Source: an uncultured Acetobacteraceae bacterium (GTDB lineage Bacteria; Pseudomonadota; Alphaproteobacteria; Acetobacterales; Acetobacteraceae). Taken from it: a DNA stretch of 32,210 nucleotides. Positions 21,772 to 31,721 of this stretch are shown here, piece after piece. The translations under genes were made by a program, and so were the position numbers. Position 1 is the first letter of the stretch, and each line of letters opens with the position of its first letter. The DNA is taken from the NCBI GenBank assembly GCA_903877125.1, contig CAIRCM010000217.1, positions 1 through 32,210 on the forward strand, given 5' to 3'. The notes below the pieces were generated by a model. The model ran no database searches. It was given only the letters and a program-made list of their open reading frames with translations, and was not told the origin of the DNA.

Positions 21772-21836
21772 GCCACGCCCCGCGGCAACCAGCTTGAGGC
21801 CGCGGGCGCTGCCGTTTAAACATATGGGACCGAGGC

Positions 21837-23039
21837 CTACCCCTTCCACTTCGCCGGCCGCAGCGGCGGATGCGCCCGGATCACCTCTTCGTTCACCTCC
21901 GCCCCCCATCCGATCCCCGTCGGCACCAGCAGTTCCCCGTTCTCGATCACCGGCACCTTGTCCACCAGATCGTCCTTCCAGGGGACATCCTCGATATCGA
22001 TCTCCATCACCCGGAAATTCGGGATCGCCGCGCAAAGATGGGCGCTCATCAATGATCCGATATGTCCGTTGAAGTTGTGCGGTGCGACGTTGATCTCGTA
22101 GGCGTCGGCCATTGCCGCGATCTTGAAGGACTCCAGAATTCCGTTCCACGCGACGTCGATGATCGCCACATCGACCGCCTGCTGCTCGAAATACGGACGG
22201 AACTGCCGCCGCCCATAAAGCGATTCGCAGGAAGCGATCCGCGTCCGCGTCGAACGCCGGATCGTCGCCAGAGCCGCGGGGTCGTAGCTGTCGATCTCGG
22301 CCCACACCAGATCGAACGGCTCCAGCGCCTGAGCCATCCGGATATAACCCTCGGTCTTGAAATTGAAGTTCAGGTCGACGTGCAGCCCCACGCCCTTGCC
22401 GGCGCCCTGCCGGAACGCGGTCATTTCCGCCACCACCGCTTCCACCAACGCGGCGTCGCAGTTCAGTTCCGGCCAGCCCGACCCGTTGAAGCCGGGCATA
22501 TGGATATACGGCTTCTCCGCATCGAACCGCATCATGTTGGTCTTCAACCCCTTGAAGCCGCGCGCCGCGACCTCCGCCCCGGCTTTTTCCACATCGGAAA
22601 GCGAGCGGATCGGGTCCCACCCGGTCCAGGCCTTGATCCGGTCCGCGAAACTCACCCGCCACGTCCCGCAATGCGACCAATACAACTGCAAGCGGTCCCG
22701 AATGGGCCCGCCCAACATCTCGCACACCGGAATGCCCAGGGCCTTCGCCTTGATGTCGACCAACGCGTTCTCGATCGCCGCGATCGCCTGCTGGTTCATC
22801 CCGCCCGGCGCCTGCCGGGTCACGCCATGCAGAAACGCGATATGCTTCTCGATCGGCCGAGGGTCCAAACCGATCAGCCGCTCCCCCAGCCGACCGATGA
22901 CGGTGCCCAGACCTTCCGACCCGAAATTCTCCATGAACTCCGACCAACCAACGATGCCCTCATCGGTGGTGATTTTCAGGAACGAGAAATCCCGCCAACC
23001 CGCGTTGCAATGCAAATCCTCGATCTTCACGATGCGCAT
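21837..23039 (-). CDS. Mandelate racemase/muconate lactonizing enzyme family protein
   Basis: The 400-residue enzyme belongs to the enolase superfamily, which abstracts a proton next to a carboxylate; most bacterial members of this shape are sugar-acid dehydratases. The metal ligands are D222 (HVDLNFN), E248 (WAEID) and E272 (SCESLYG). The general base/acid set is K164/K166 (GLKTN) and D295-H321 (VAPHNFNGHIGS). The N-terminal capping domain and the C-terminal end (PTGIGWGAEVNE) are complete. The family is sure; galactonate or gluconate-type dehydratase activity is an inference. It is divergent from the SGNH hydrolase gene, 64 bp away. Confidence 0.87.
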   Translation of the reverse strand: MRIVKIEDLHCNAGWRDFSFLKITTDEGIVGWSEFMENFGSEGLGTVIGRLGERLIGLDPRPIEKHIAFLHGVTRQAPGGMNQQAIAAIENALVDIKAKALGIPVCEMLGGPIRDRLQLYWSHCGTWRVSFADRIKAWTGWDPIRSLSDVEKAGAEVAARGFKGLKTNMMRFDAEKPYIHMPGFNGSGWPELNCDAALVEAVVAEMTAFRQGAGKGVGLHVDLNFNFKTEGYIRMAQALEPFDLVWAEIDSYDPAALATIRRSTRTRIASCESLYGRRQFRPYFEQQAVDVAIIDVAWNGILESFKIAAMADAYEINVAPHNFNGHIGSLMSAHLCAAIPNFRVMEIDIEDVPWKDDLVDKVPVIENGELLVPTGIGWGAEVNEEVIRAHPPLRPAKWKG

Positions 23040-23103
23040 GACGTCTCTCCCGTTCGCGTTGCCGCGATGCTAGATCGCCGACACGACCTCCGAAAGGGCG
23101 CCC

Positions 23104-23874
23104 ATGCTGTCGATTCCCCGCCGCTCGACCTTCGCGCTGCCGCTCCTGGCCGCGCTGCCCGCCCGTGCCGAAACACCCATGGCGGCCAAGCCTTTGTCCC
23201 GAGACATCGCCTGGTGGCAGAAGCGGCATCACGACAAGCTGGAGGAACTGGCGCAGAAAAAGCCGTCCCTGATTTTCCTCGGCGATTCCATCACCCAGGA
23301 CTGGGAAGTGGATAAGGACGACAAACCCTTCCTGCAATTCGCCCCCGGCTGGAAGCGTTTCTACGGCGACCGCAACGCCGTGAACCTGGGCTTCAACGGC
23401 GATGCCACGTGCCATCTGCTCTGGCGCATCGAAAACGGGGAGGTGTCCGGCTACACCGCCAAAGCCGCCGTCGTCCTGATCGGCGCCAACAACCTCGGCC
23501 GCCTGCATTGGAGCGCCGCCGATACCATCGCCGGAATCGCCACCTGCCTCACCGCGCTCCGCACCCGCCAGCCCACCGCCAAAATCCTGCTGCTCGGCGT
23601 ACTCCCCAGCATACGCAGCGATTGGGCGACCGAGACGACGCTGGCGATCAACCGCGGCCTCGCCGCCCGTTACCGCGACCCCGCCATCGCGACCTACATG
23701 GATGTCGGGCATATCTTCATGAAGAACGGCAAGGTGGACCCCGACATGTTCATCGATCCGCAACTGACGCCGCCGCGGAAGCCGTTGCACCCCACACCGC
23801 AAGCGCAGAACCTCATCTCCGCCGCCATCGAACCCACCCTCGTGCGGATGCTCGGCGACCGCACCCATTCATAG
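23104..23874 (+). CDS. Exported SGNH/GDSL hydrolase
   Basis: The 256-residue esterase-like protein has an N-terminal signal peptide (RRSTFALPLLAALPARAE, about 1-23). The SGNH blocks are LGDSIT with Ser S62, GFNGD with Gly (96-100), IGANN with Asn (126-130) and KPLHPTPQAQ with His H229. In typical members an Asp lies three residues before the His; here that position is Lys, and the nearest preceding Asp is D218, eleven residues before. It resembles platelet-activating-factor acetylhydrolase-like proteins. A DUF1330 gene follows after nine bases and probably shares the transcript. Periplasmic location is likely. Confidence 0.82.
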   Translation: MLSIPRRSTFALPLLAALPARAETPMAAKPLSRDIAWWQKRHHDKLEELAQKKPSLIFLGDSITQDWEVDKDDKPFLQFAPGWKRFYGDRNAVNLGFNGDATCHLLWRIENGEVSGYTAKAAVVLIGANNLGRLHWSAADTIAGIATCLTALRTRQPTAKILLLGVLPSIRSDWATETTLAINRGLAARYRDPAIATYMDVGHIFMKNGKVDPDMFIDPQLTPPRKPLHPTPQAQNLISAAIEPTLVRMLGDRTHS

Positions 23875-23883
23875 GAGAACGAC

Positions 23884-24186
23884 ATGCCCAAGGGATATTG
23901 GATCGCCCGCGTCGATGTGACGAACCCCGAGGGGTACCAGGGCTACGTCGCCACCAACGGCGCGGCGTTCAAGAAATACGGCGCCCGCTTCCTGGTGCGC
24001 GGCGGCACGTTCGAGGCACCGGAAGGCAGCCCCCGCGCCCGCAACGTCGTGCTGGAATTCGCCGACTACGCCACGGCCGTTGCCTGCTACCATTCCCCCG
24101 AATACGCTGCCGCGAAAGCGCACCGGGTCGGCGCCGCCGACGCCGACCTGCTGATCATTGAGGGCTATGATGGCGCCCAGCCTTGA
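23884..24186 (+). CDS. DUF1330 family protein
   Basis: A 100-residue single-domain ferredoxin-like alpha+beta barrel protein of the DUF1330 family: PKGYWIARVDVTNPEGYQGY at the start, FLVRGGTFEAPEG in the middle and YHSPEYAAAKAHR near 69-81. Members are cytoplasmic and of unknown function. AGGAGAA lies directly upstream of ATG 23884. It is probably co-transcribed with the hydrolase. Confidence 0.85.
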   Translation: MPKGYWIARVDVTNPEGYQGYVATNGAAFKKYGARFLVRGGTFEAPEGSPRARNVVLEFADYATAVACYHSPEYAAAKAHRVGAADADLLIIEGYDGAQP

Positions 24187-24315
24187 CCGATTGGCCATCG
24201 GGTAACAGCCGCCGGATATGCCCCCGGCCGGAACGCTGACCAACGACCTGTATCGCCGGTTCGGGTTGGCCGATCCGGCGGTTGCACCGACACACCGCAC
24301 CGGAGTGGACGCCGC

Positions 24316-25296
24316 ATGAAGATCGCCATCCTGGACGACTATTTCGATACGGTGCGTACCCTGCCGTGCTTCGGGATGCTCGCCGGCCATGACGTCACGA
24401 TCTTTAACGATCATGTTCAGGACACCGATGCCCTGGCCGAGCGCCTGCGCGATACCGAAGTCCTGGTGCTGATCCGCGAACGGACGAAGATACGCACGCC
24501 GCTGCTCGAACGTCTGCCGAAACTGAAACTGATCAGCCAGCGCAGCGTCTACCCCCATATCGATGTCGAGACCTGCACCCGCCTGGGCATCGTCGTGTCC
24601 TCCAGCCAGCACGCCGATACGCCGTCCTATGCGGCATCGGAGTTGACCTGGTCGCTGCTGCTCGCTGCCACGCGGCAGATCCCCCAGCAGGTCGCGTCGA
24701 TGAAGGCCGGCCACTGGCAGATGGGCGTGGGCACGACGCTGCGGCACAAAACCCTGGGCGTGCACGGCTACGGGCGCATCGCCAAAGTCGTCGCCGGCTT
24801 CGCCGCGCCCTTCGGCATGAACGTGCTGGTCTGGGCGCGGCCCGATGGCCTGGAACGCGCTCGGGCTGACGGTCACGCTGTCGCCGCGAGCAAGGAGGAG
24901 TTGTACGAACGGTCGGACGTCGTTACGTTGCACATGCGCCTGGTGGACGCCACGCGTGGCATTGTGACTGCTTCCGACCTCGGCCGGATGAAACCGTCGT
25001 CGTTGCTGGTCAACACCAGCCGCGCCGGCCTCATCGTGCCTGGCGCACTGTTGGAAGCGTTGCGGGCTGGACGGCCCGGCGGCGCCGCGCTGGATGTGTT
25101 CGAGGAAGAACCTCTGACCGACGTTTCTCACCCGTTGCTGAACATGCCGAATGTCGTCTGCACCCCGCATATCGGCTACGTCGCGACGGACGAGTACGAG
25201 GTTCAGTTCACCGACATCTTCGGCCAGATCGTGTCTTATACCGACGGCACGCCGACGAACGTGGTCAATCCTGGGGTGCTGGCAAACAGGCGTTGA
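24316..25296 (+). CDS. D-2-hydroxyacid dehydrogenase family protein
   Basis: The 326-residue NAD-dependent enzyme reduces or oxidises a 2-keto/2-hydroxy acid. The Rossmann motif is [13 protein letters not shown] (about 147-159), in which the third Gly of GxGxxG is Ala. The catalytic set comprises Arg in NTSRAGLI, Glu in the LDVFEEEPL segment and His in TPHIGY. The N-terminal part is a second Rossmann-like domain ([12 protein letters not shown]). It is of normal length. Upstream, 129 bases are non-coding except a doubtful 33-codon frame that overlaps the start. Confidence 0.87.
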   Translation: MKIAILDDYFDTVRTLPCFGMLAGHDVTIFNDHVQDTDALAERLRDTEVLVLIRERTKIRTPLLERLPKLKLISQRSVYPHIDVETCTRLGIVVSSSQHADTPSYAASELTWSLLLAATRQIPQQVASMKAGHWQMGVGTTLRHKTLGVHGYGRIAKVVAGFAAPFGMNVLVWARPDGLERARADGHAVAASKEELYERSDVVTLHMRLVDATRGIVTASDLGRMKPSSLLVNTSRAGLIVPGALLEALRAGRPGGAALDVFEEEPLTDVSHPLLNMPNVVCTPHIGYVATDEYEVQFTDIFGQIVSYTDGTPTNVVNPGVLANRR

Positions 25297-25338
25297 TTTG
25301 TCGCACTTAGCAACCGGGTAAGCGGTGCGTTATCGCCC

Positions 25339-25725
25339 CTACTTCACCACGATCTCCCCAACCATTCCTGCCCAGTCGTGATCCGCGCAGGTCAGTCCGA
25401 ACACCCCCGCCCGATTCGCAACGAAATCCACATCCGCGCTGCCGCCCGCCGGCACTGAAATCTCCTGCCCCCCGTTTACCAGCATCCGAGGCTCCCGCAG
25501 CGTCGCCGTCGCGAAAAACGCGGCGGCCGTGAACTCATGCAATTCCTTGCCGGGGTTGATCAGATGCAACCGATAAACCGTGCCTCGCTGAAGCGTCAGG
25601 TGGTCCGGCACGAACCGATACTCGGTCATCGTCACATCGACCTGCTTCGCCGCTGCCCAGTCCGGCGCCGGCGCCGCGCCACACAGCACCAAGACGGCCA
25701 ACCCGAGTCTCACAAGCCCCGCCAC
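25339..25725 (-). CDS. Exported cupredoxin-like copper protein
   Basis: A 128-residue periplasmic protein with a signal peptide (residues 1-25, RLGLAVLVLCGAAPAPDWAAA) and a cupredoxin fold. Type 1 copper ligands are H63 in ELHEF and C113, H116 and M121 in LTCADHDWAGMV. Such proteins carry electrons or hold copper. It overlaps the end of the upstream metallo-hydrolase gene by 16 bases, so the two are translated together. No partner oxidase is adjacent. Confidence 0.8.
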   Translation of the reverse strand: MAGLVRLGLAVLVLCGAAPAPDWAAAKQVDVTMTEYRFVPDHLTLQRGTVYRLHLINPGKELHEFTAAAFFATATLREPRMLVNGGQEISVPAGGSADVDFVANRAGVFGLTCADHDWAGMVGEIVVK

Positions 25726-26741
25726 CGCCTCACCCCACCCGCATCGTCCGACAACGCCAGTTCGCCACGGCCGCGCATATAGTTGACATGCGCCAGCACC
25801 TCCCCGAACGCGAACCCCGTCTGATGCGCATCAAGCACCCGGTCGAACAGACACGGCACCAGTTCGGCGACCGACAGCGGCTTATCCCGGCAGGCCGCCA
25901 GAATCGCCCCGCAACGCTGTTCATGATGTGCCAAAAGTTCGTCCACCCGCGCATGCAGGCCGTAGAACGGCAGCCCATGCCCAGGCAGGACCAGCACATC
26001 GTCCCCGATCGACGCCCGCAACTGCCGCAACGACGCCAGATAGGCGGCCAGCGGATCCTCCTCCGGCTCCACCGGATGGACGCCCACATTCGGCGAAATA
26101 CCCGCAATCACCTGATCGGCGGAAAAGAACAGCCGGTCGGCGGCACGGTGCAGCATCGCCTGCTCCAGCGCATGCCCGCCCGCGGTATGCACCTCAAACG
26201 CCCGCCCCCCGACCGCCAACCCATCCCCATCCCGCAACCGCGCATAGCTCGGCGGCACGCCGGTGGTCAGGGAGAGGTAGTGGTGGCCACGCCCCAAAAT
26301 GGCGGCGGTGTGTTCGGCGGAAAGGCCGTGGGTGCGGTAGAAGGTCCGATGCACCTCCCCGCTCATGTCGCCCGTGCCCAGCCGAGCAGTCACGCTGAAC
26401 AGATACTCGGTGCGTGGCATGCTCAGCGCCAGGCCGAACCGTTCATGCAGCCAGTTCGCCAACCCCACATGATCGGGGTGGAAATGCGTCACCACCATCC
26501 GGCTTAGCCGCATCCCCTTCAGCGGACCGTTCAGCACCGCTTCCCAGCCCGCCCGGCAATCGTCGGTGTCGAGGCCGGTATCCAGCACCATCCACCCGCC
26601 ATCGTCCTCGATCAGATAGATGTTGATGTGATTGAGCTGGAACGGCAGCTTCAGCCGGATCCAGCGAACCCCGGGGGCGACCTCGGTCGCCTCGCCAAAG
26701 CCAGGGTAGGTTGCGAACGGGTAGGTCAATTCGTGCTGCAT
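25710..26741 (-). CDS. Metallo-beta-lactamase-fold hydrolase
   Basis: The 343-residue protein has the dinuclear metal motif THFHPDHVG with H86, H88, D90 and H91. Further ligands are expected in TAGGHALEQ and VLPGHGLPF. A C-terminal ~80-residue domain (FDRVLDAHQTGFAFGEVLAHVNYM) is like the winged-helix cap seen in several thioesterase or glyoxalase-like members. No signal peptide. Substrate unknown; thioester or lactone hydrolysis is plausible. The 16-base overlap with the cupredoxin gene shows coupling. Confidence 0.86.
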   Translation of the reverse strand: MQHELTYPFATYPGFGEATEVAPGVRWIRLKLPFQLNHINIYLIEDDGGWMVLDTGLDTDDCRAGWEAVLNGPLKGMRLSRMVVTHFHPDHVGLANWLHERFGLALSMPRTEYLFSVTARLGTGDMSGEVHRTFYRTHGLSAEHTAAILGRGHHYLSLTTGVPPSYARLRDGDGLAVGGRAFEVHTAGGHALEQAMLHRAADRLFFSADQVIAGISPNVGVHPVEPEEDPLAAYLASLRQLRASIGDDVLVLPGHGLPFYGLHARVDELLAHHEQRCGAILAACRDKPLSVAELVPCLFDRVLDAHQTGFAFGEVLAHVNYMRGRGELALSDDAGGVRRWRGL

Positions 26742-26763
26742 CGCGGCACGATACCGGGAAAAC

Positions 26764-27126
26764 CTATCGCGTCACATGCGCCGCGATCGCAACCCAGCGT
26801 CCATCCCGCCTCGCCCAGACGTCGGTATAGCGGCCGCGCCGGAGATGCCCCTCGGCGTTGCGGTAGCGCGTGCGGGCATGAACGATCGCGAAATCCCCGA
26901 GGACGCGGATTTTCACGTCCTCGGCCGCCAATTCGCTGATGGTCAGCGGCTTTTCCACCTGTTTCAGGAACGCCCGCTTGGCGACGATCGAACCGTCGGG
27001 GTTGGAGCAGACGAAGTCCTCCCCCAGTTGATCGTCGAACCAGCCGGCATCGTTGTGCCGGATGGCGTCGATGTAGGTGGCGTTGAGCTCCATCAGGCGT
27101 TCGAAATCGGTCTGGTTGCCCTGCAT
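26764..27126 (-). CDS. SnoaL/NTF2-like protein
   Basis: A 120-residue protein with the cone-shaped NTF2-like fold: LMELNATYIDAIRHNDAGWF (11-30), then DFVCSNPDGSIVAKRAFL and GDFAIVHARTRY, ending DVWARRDGRWVAIAAHVTR. The family includes small enzymes and ligand-binding proteins; DUF4440/SnoaL-like members often act on polar small molecules. No catalytic residue can be singled out. It lies between the metallo-hydrolase gene (22 bases further, same strand) and the divergent GMC oxidoreductase. Confidence 0.8.
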   Translation of the reverse strand: MQGNQTDFERLMELNATYIDAIRHNDAGWFDDQLGEDFVCSNPDGSIVAKRAFLKQVEKPLTISELAAEDVKIRVLGDFAIVHARTRYRNAEGHLRRGRYTDVWARRDGRWVAIAAHVTR

Positions 27127-27220
27127 GATCGGCCGCTTTCCAGGTCAAATCAGTCCGCATCTTGTGCCGGAGCACGGTCCGTTCAATGGTACCGGCCACA
27201 GAATCGGCAGGAAATTGGCC

Positions 27221-28825
27221 ATGCAAATGTTCGACTACATCGTCACCGGCGCCGGCTCGGCCGGCTGCGTGCTGGCGGCGCGGCTTTCGGAAAGCGGCAA
27301 ATACAAAGTGCTGCTGCTTGAAGCCGGCGGGGAGGACAAAAGCTTCTGGATCCACACCCCCATGGGCTACGCCAAGACCTTCGTCGACGGAAGGGTGAAC
27401 TGGAAGTTCGAGAGCGAGCCGGAACCCGAACTGAACGGGCGCACGATGTATCAGCCGCGCGGCAAGGTCCTGGGCGGCACCAGCTCGATCAACGGCATGA
27501 TCTACATGCGCGGCACAGGCGCCGACTACGACCACTGGCGCCAGTTGGGCAACGAAGGCTGGGACTACGATTCCGTCCTGCCCTATTTCCGCAAGGCCGA
27601 GGACAACGAGAACGGCGCCAATGAATTCCACGGTGCCGGCGGCCCGCTGCGCGTATCGAACCAGCCCTACAAATGGGAAATCGGCGAACTGCTGATCGAG
27701 GCCTGCAAACAGGCCGGCATCCCGTTCAACCCCGACTTCAACGGCGCCACGCAGGAAGGATGCGGCTACTACCAGACCACAACCCGGGACAAGAAGCGCT
27801 GGAGCACCGCCGCCGCCTATCTGAACCCGGCCAAACAGCGCCCCAATCTGACCGTGAAGACCCGAGCGCACGCCACCCGCATCTTGTTCGAGGGAAAGCG
27901 CGCCGTCGGGGTCGAATTCCTGACACCCCGAGGCCTGGAAACAGCGCGCGCCGGGCGGGAGGTCATCGTCTCCGGCGGCGCGTTCGGCTCGCCGCAATTG
28001 CTGCAACTGTCGGGGGTCGGCCCTGCCGCCCATTTGCACGACATGGGCATCGACGTGGTGCACGACCTGCAAGGCGTCGGGTCGAATTTGCAGGACCATT
28101 TCAACACCTATTGCACCTACAAAATATCGCGCAACCTGTCGCTGAATTCCCTCCAATACAGCTTCGTCGACCGTATGGTCGCCGGCGCCCGTTACGTGTT
28201 TCTGAAGAACGGCCCGATGACCGGCAACGGGATGTATGTCGGCGCGCTGATCCGCAGCGACAAGCGCCTCGAACGCCCGGACATCCAATTGAACATCTCC
28301 TGCTGGAGCACCATCGACCGCACCAAGGACGGGATCGTCTCGCATCCGTTCCCGGGCATTTCGATCAGCCCCGTGCATCTCCGCCCGGACGGCCGAGGCA
28401 GCGTGCGTCTGCACAACAACGACCCGCTGGCGCCCCCCAAAATCCAGTTCAACTTCCTGAAGTCGGACTATGATTTCCAGGCCCTGATCGCCGGCATGCG
28501 CGCCGCCCGCAGCATCGTGCGCCAGCACGCCCTACAGAAGCTGATCGTGGAGGAAACCGCCCCGGGAGTAAAAGTGCGGACCGAAGAGGAAATGATCGAG
28601 GATATCCGCGCCCGCGGCGTATCCAACCTCCACCCGGTCGGCAGTTGCGGCATGGGCCAAGGCCCGATGGCCGTGGTCGATCCCCGGCTGCGTGTGCACG
28701 GCCTCGGCGGCCTGCGGGTGGTGGATGCTTCGGTGATGCCCTCGATCATCGCGGGCAACACGAACGCGCCGACCATCATGATCGCGGAAAAGGCGTCAGA
28801 CATGATCAAGCAGGATGCCGGCTGA
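27221..28825 (+). CDS. GMC-family FAD oxidoreductase
   Basis: The 534-residue enzyme oxidises alcohols (choline dehydrogenase or related). The FAD motif is [19 protein letters not shown]; the GMC signature is [18 protein letters not shown]. The catalytic His is in [11 protein letters not shown] near residue 470, and the C-terminal [17 protein letters not shown] holds the Asn. Start at 27221 ([10 protein letters not shown]), with AGGA upstream; a further ATG at 27227 is possible. Cytoplasmic. The next gene is convergent. Substrate undetermined. Confidence 0.92.
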   Translation: MQMFDYIVTGAGSAGCVLAARLSESGKYKVLLLEAGGEDKSFWIHTPMGYAKTFVDGRVNWKFESEPEPELNGRTMYQPRGKVLGGTSSINGMIYMRGTGADYDHWRQLGNEGWDYDSVLPYFRKAEDNENGANEFHGAGGPLRVSNQPYKWEIGELLIEACKQAGIPFNPDFNGATQEGCGYYQTTTRDKKRWSTAAAYLNPAKQRPNLTVKTRAHATRILFEGKRAVGVEFLTPRGLETARAGREVIVSGGAFGSPQLLQLSGVGPAAHLHDMGIDVVHDLQGVGSNLQDHFNTYCTYKISRNLSLNSLQYSFVDRMVAGARYVFLKNGPMTGNGMYVGALIRSDKRLERPDIQLNISCWSTIDRTKDGIVSHPFPGISISPVHLRPDGRGSVRLHNNDPLAPPKIQFNFLKSDYDFQALIAGMRAARSIVRQHALQKLIVEETAPGVKVRTEEEMIEDIRARGVSNLHPVGSCGMGQGPMAVVDPRLRVHGLGGLRVVDASVMPSIIAGNTNAPTIMIAEKASDMIKQDAG

Positions 28826-28853
28826 GGCTTTACCGGACGGGGAGGACAACGTC

Positions 28854-30440
28854 CTATTTGTCTAACCAGACATCCTCCCAGCGCCATCCATTATAAATAC
28901 TGTTCACCATGATCGACATGTTCTTCACATAAGGATGCCAGCACGCGGCCGCGACATCGTGATAGATGATCGGCCGCACCACATCGTCCGCCAGTTTCCG
29001 TTCGATATCCCAAACCATCGCCCGGCGTTTCGCGACGTCGGTCTCCATCGACTGCGTTTCGAAATCCTTCTCCAGTTCCCGATTGCAGTACCCGGTGTAG
29101 TTGCGCAGCGACCCGCAGGCGTAATTCTCGTAGAAATTCTGATCGGGGTCGTCCAACGAACTCCCCGTCAAGTTCAGACCGATCGAGAACTGCTTCTTGA
29201 ACACCCGCGCATAGTACTGCGGCGTATCGACGACATCGAGTTCCGCATTGATGAAGATCGACTTCAGCTGATCGTTCAGGATCAGCGCCGGATCGCGGAA
29301 ATTATTGATATCCCGCGTGAAAATACGGGTTTGCAGCGGATTGTCCGGGCCATAGCCCAGCCGCCGCATGATCGCACGCGCCTCCTCCCGGTTACGTGCG
29401 ATATCGGGGCCGTACCCGGTCATGCTCGCCTGAACGTCCGGCGGCATGCCCCACACGCCATCGGGCGGCGGCAGCATCGCCCCGGCGATGCCGGCCTGGC
29501 CCTCGTTCAAAATATCGTTGAAGGATTTACGATCCAGCGCCAACGCCAGGGCCTTGCGAATGTCCGGGTTGTCGAACGGCGGTACGTCGCGGTTGATGAT
29601 CAGGTTTGTGCTGACATTCGTGCGGCGCATCACGCATTGCGTGTCCGGCGCCTGCGACATGATGTCTTTCATTAACGAAACCGTCACGTCCGTCGGATAC
29701 GTCATATCGTACTTCCCCGCGACGAACCCCAACGTCCGCGTCGCCCGGTTCGGAACGATCTGCCAGGTAATGCCGTCCAGGTAAGGCAGCCCAGGCTTCC
29801 AGTAATCCGGGTTGCGCTCCATCCGAGCGATCTCGTTCAGCCGGTATTCGACGAAGCGGAACGGGCCGGTGCCGATCGGATGCGTCCGCATCGCCGCCGA
29901 TGACACGTGACACGGATAGACCGGCGACCACCCCGATGCCAGCAGCGCGAGGAACGACGGCTGCCGCCGCTTGAGATGAAACGTGACCTCGCGGGCCCCG
30001 TTGACCGTGATCGCCTTCAGATTGCTGAACCACGCCTGCCGCGGGCTTTTGCGGATTTTCCCCGGCTCCAACCCCGACACCATATCCCAGGTGCACTTCA
30101 CATCGTCGGCGCTGAACGGATGGCCATCATGCCATTTCACCCCGTCCCGCAAGGTGAAGGTCAGATCGGTCCCATCCGCGCTCCACGCCCATTTCGTCGC
30201 GAGTTCGGGGACAATGGTGTCGAGCGTGTTACGCGGCACGTGCTGGTCGAACATCACGAGATTGTTGAACAGCGGCATGAAGGGGATGACCACCGACGCT
30301 GTCCCCTCCTCCTGGATCGACGGACTGGGTGGGGTGTCGATATGCGGCAGGGTCAGGATTCCGCCGTGTTTCTGCGCCAAAGCGGGCCCCGCGGCGAGCA
30401 ACGCCATCGCCATGACCGCAAGCCGGATCGACTTGTGCAT
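28854..30440 (-). CDS. ABC transporter substrate-binding protein, family 5
   Basis: The 528-residue protein has a signal peptide ([20 protein letters not shown], then LAQKHGG). Family 5 (peptide, nickel, oligosaccharide) features are [20 protein letters not shown], then [14 protein letters not shown] and later [12 protein letters not shown]. Start at ATG 30440, supported by GAGGGAGGAAG. It binds a ligand in the periplasm for an inner-membrane transporter; no permease or ATPase gene is present here. It is convergent with the GMC oxidoreductase. Confidence 0.92.
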   Translation of the reverse strand: MHKSIRLAVMAMALLAAGPALAQKHGGILTLPHIDTPPSPSIQEEGTASVVIPFMPLFNNLVMFDQHVPRNTLDTIVPELATKWAWSADGTDLTFTLRDGVKWHDGHPFSADDVKCTWDMVSGLEPGKIRKSPRQAWFSNLKAITVNGAREVTFHLKRRQPSFLALLASGWSPVYPCHVSSAAMRTHPIGTGPFRFVEYRLNEIARMERNPDYWKPGLPYLDGITWQIVPNRATRTLGFVAGKYDMTYPTDVTVSLMKDIMSQAPDTQCVMRRTNVSTNLIINRDVPPFDNPDIRKALALALDRKSFNDILNEGQAGIAGAMLPPPDGVWGMPPDVQASMTGYGPDIARNREEARAIMRRLGYGPDNPLQTRIFTRDINNFRDPALILNDQLKSIFINAELDVVDTPQYYARVFKKQFSIGLNLTGSSLDDPDQNFYENYACGSLRNYTGYCNRELEKDFETQSMETDVAKRRAMVWDIERKLADDVVRPIIYHDVAAACWHPYVKNMSIMVNSIYNGWRWEDVWLDK

Positions 30441-30514
30441 GTCCACTTCCTCCCTCAACGCCGGGTATTCCCGGTCGTTCATGGAAGCGTGCTGGGTTCC
30501 GGGTCCGGATGCAA

Positions 30515-30566
30515 GCGTCAATGCCCCCTCGGGCGTCAATGCCCCCTCGGGCGTCAATGCCCCTGG
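30515..30566. repeat. 18-bp tandem repeat, about 2.9 units
   Basis: GCGTCAATGCCCCCTCGG occurs at 30515-30532 and 30533-30550, with a third partial and slightly changed unit (30551-30566). It lies 75-126 bases upstream of the solute-binding protein gene, so it could affect that promoter. Length may vary between strains. Confidence 0.7.
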
Positions 30567-30711
30567 CCTTTGCGTCATGGCGCCTTTGCGTTGAGATGCG
30601 ATGTCGATCGCGGCACCGCATTGCAACGCAAAGGCACCAAAGCCTCGAACCTCCGAAAACCTGCTATTCATCCTCCGCCGATTGACCGCGGCATTCACCG
30701 AAGTGGCGCCC

Positions 30712-31665
30712 ATGCAACCCAAAGCCCTCCTGATCGCCGGCCCCACCGCCAGCGGCAAATCCGCCCTGGCAATCGCGATCGCCGCCCGCTTCGGCGGCGT
30801 CGTGATCAACGTCGATTCCATGCAGGTCTACGCCGAACTCCGCATTCTCACCGCCCGCCCCACGGCCGAGGAAGAAGCTCGGATACCCCATTGCCTCTAC
30901 GGCATCCGCGCGGCCAAAGACCCCGGCAGCGTCGCCTGGTGGCGGGCGGAAGCGCTGAAGGCCATGGACGAGGCTCGATCGCAGAAAATGATCCCGATCC
31001 TCGCCGGCGGGTCCGGCATGTATTTCGCCGCCCTTACCCAAGGCATCGCCGAAATCCCCGATCCCGGCCCTGAAGCCCGCACCGAGGCCCGTAGCCTGCT
31101 GGACCGCCTGGGCCCCGAGGAACTTCACGCCGGCCTGGTCAAGGTCGACCCCGCCACCGCCGCCCGCCTCAGCCCGCGCGACTCCCAGCGGATCGCCCGA
31201 GCGTGGGAGGTCTGGCGGGGCACCGGCCTGGGCCTGGCCGCGTGGCAGAACCGCCGGGGCGACCCCGCCCCTTGGGACTTCGCCGGCATTCTCCTCGACC
31301 CGCCCCGCGACACCCTGCGCGCCGCCATCGCCACCCGCTTCCAGACCATGGTCGAACAGGGCGCGATCGAGGAAGTCAAAGCCCTGCTCGAACAGGATCT
31401 CGACCCCGCACTGCCCGCGATGCGTGCCCATGGGGTGCCGGAGATCGCCGCCTACCTCCGCGGCGAGACCAGCCTGGAACACGCCGCGCGCCGCACCGAA
31501 CTGATCACCGGCCAGTACACGAAGCGTCAGGCGACGTGGTTCCGCCACCACCGCTTGGCTGACCCGTCGCTCACGCATACGATCAATGCGCGTTTTTCTT
31601 CCAAAACGCAATTTTCGGAAAGTTTGAGCGCAAAAATCTTGGCGTTTCTGCAAAACGCCTCTTGA
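30712..31665 (+). CDS. miaA: tRNA dimethylallyltransferase
   Basis: MiaA puts the isopentenyl group on A37 of UNN-reading tRNAs. The 317-residue protein starts at ATG 30712 ([10 protein letters not shown]), with the P-loop GPTASGKS at 10-17, NVDSMQVY with Asp near 35, and [15 protein letters not shown] near the C-terminus (normal family hallmarks). An upstream ATG at 30601 gives a longer frame but lacks support. The last ~25 residues are a tail of lower conservation. It is followed after 56 bases by ilvB on the same strand. Confidence 0.95.
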   Translation: MQPKALLIAGPTASGKSALAIAIAARFGGVVINVDSMQVYAELRILTARPTAEEEARIPHCLYGIRAAKDPGSVAWWRAEALKAMDEARSQKMIPILAGGSGMYFAALTQGIAEIPDPGPEARTEARSLLDRLGPEELHAGLVKVDPATAARLSPRDSQRIARAWEVWRGTGLGLAAWQNRRGDPAPWDFAGILLDPPRDTLRAAIATRFQTMVEQGAIEEVKALLEQDLDPALPAMRAHGVPEIAAYLRGETSLEHAARRTELITGQYTKRQATWFRHHRLADPSLTHTINARFSSKTQFSESLSAKILAFLQNAS

Positions 31666-31721
31666 CGCGCCGCAGCAACCGGCCTACCCAGCCCGCCCAC
31701 ACCCAAAACGGAACCATCAGC

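Larger units (their letters stand above)
21220..21836. other. Gene-poor region of repeat and pseudogene debris
   Basis: These 617 bases contain no supported intact gene. They hold, in order: a decayed composite-repeat B half (21339-21379), a truncated MITE-like element (21400-21505), a short palindromic segment that may be an IS end (21507-21550) and a broken antitoxin gene (about 21550-21771). The last 65 bases before the enolase-family gene stop hold nothing I recognise. Confidence 0.6.

Noticed and set aside
24218-24319. A 33-codon frame whose stop overlaps the D-2-hydroxyacid dehydrogenase start
   Set aside because: No ribosome site and no recognisable sequence; the ATGA-type overlap alone is not enough.
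30601-30711. An N-terminal extension of miaA
   Set aside because: MiaA proteins normally begin a few residues before the P-loop, as they do from 30712.
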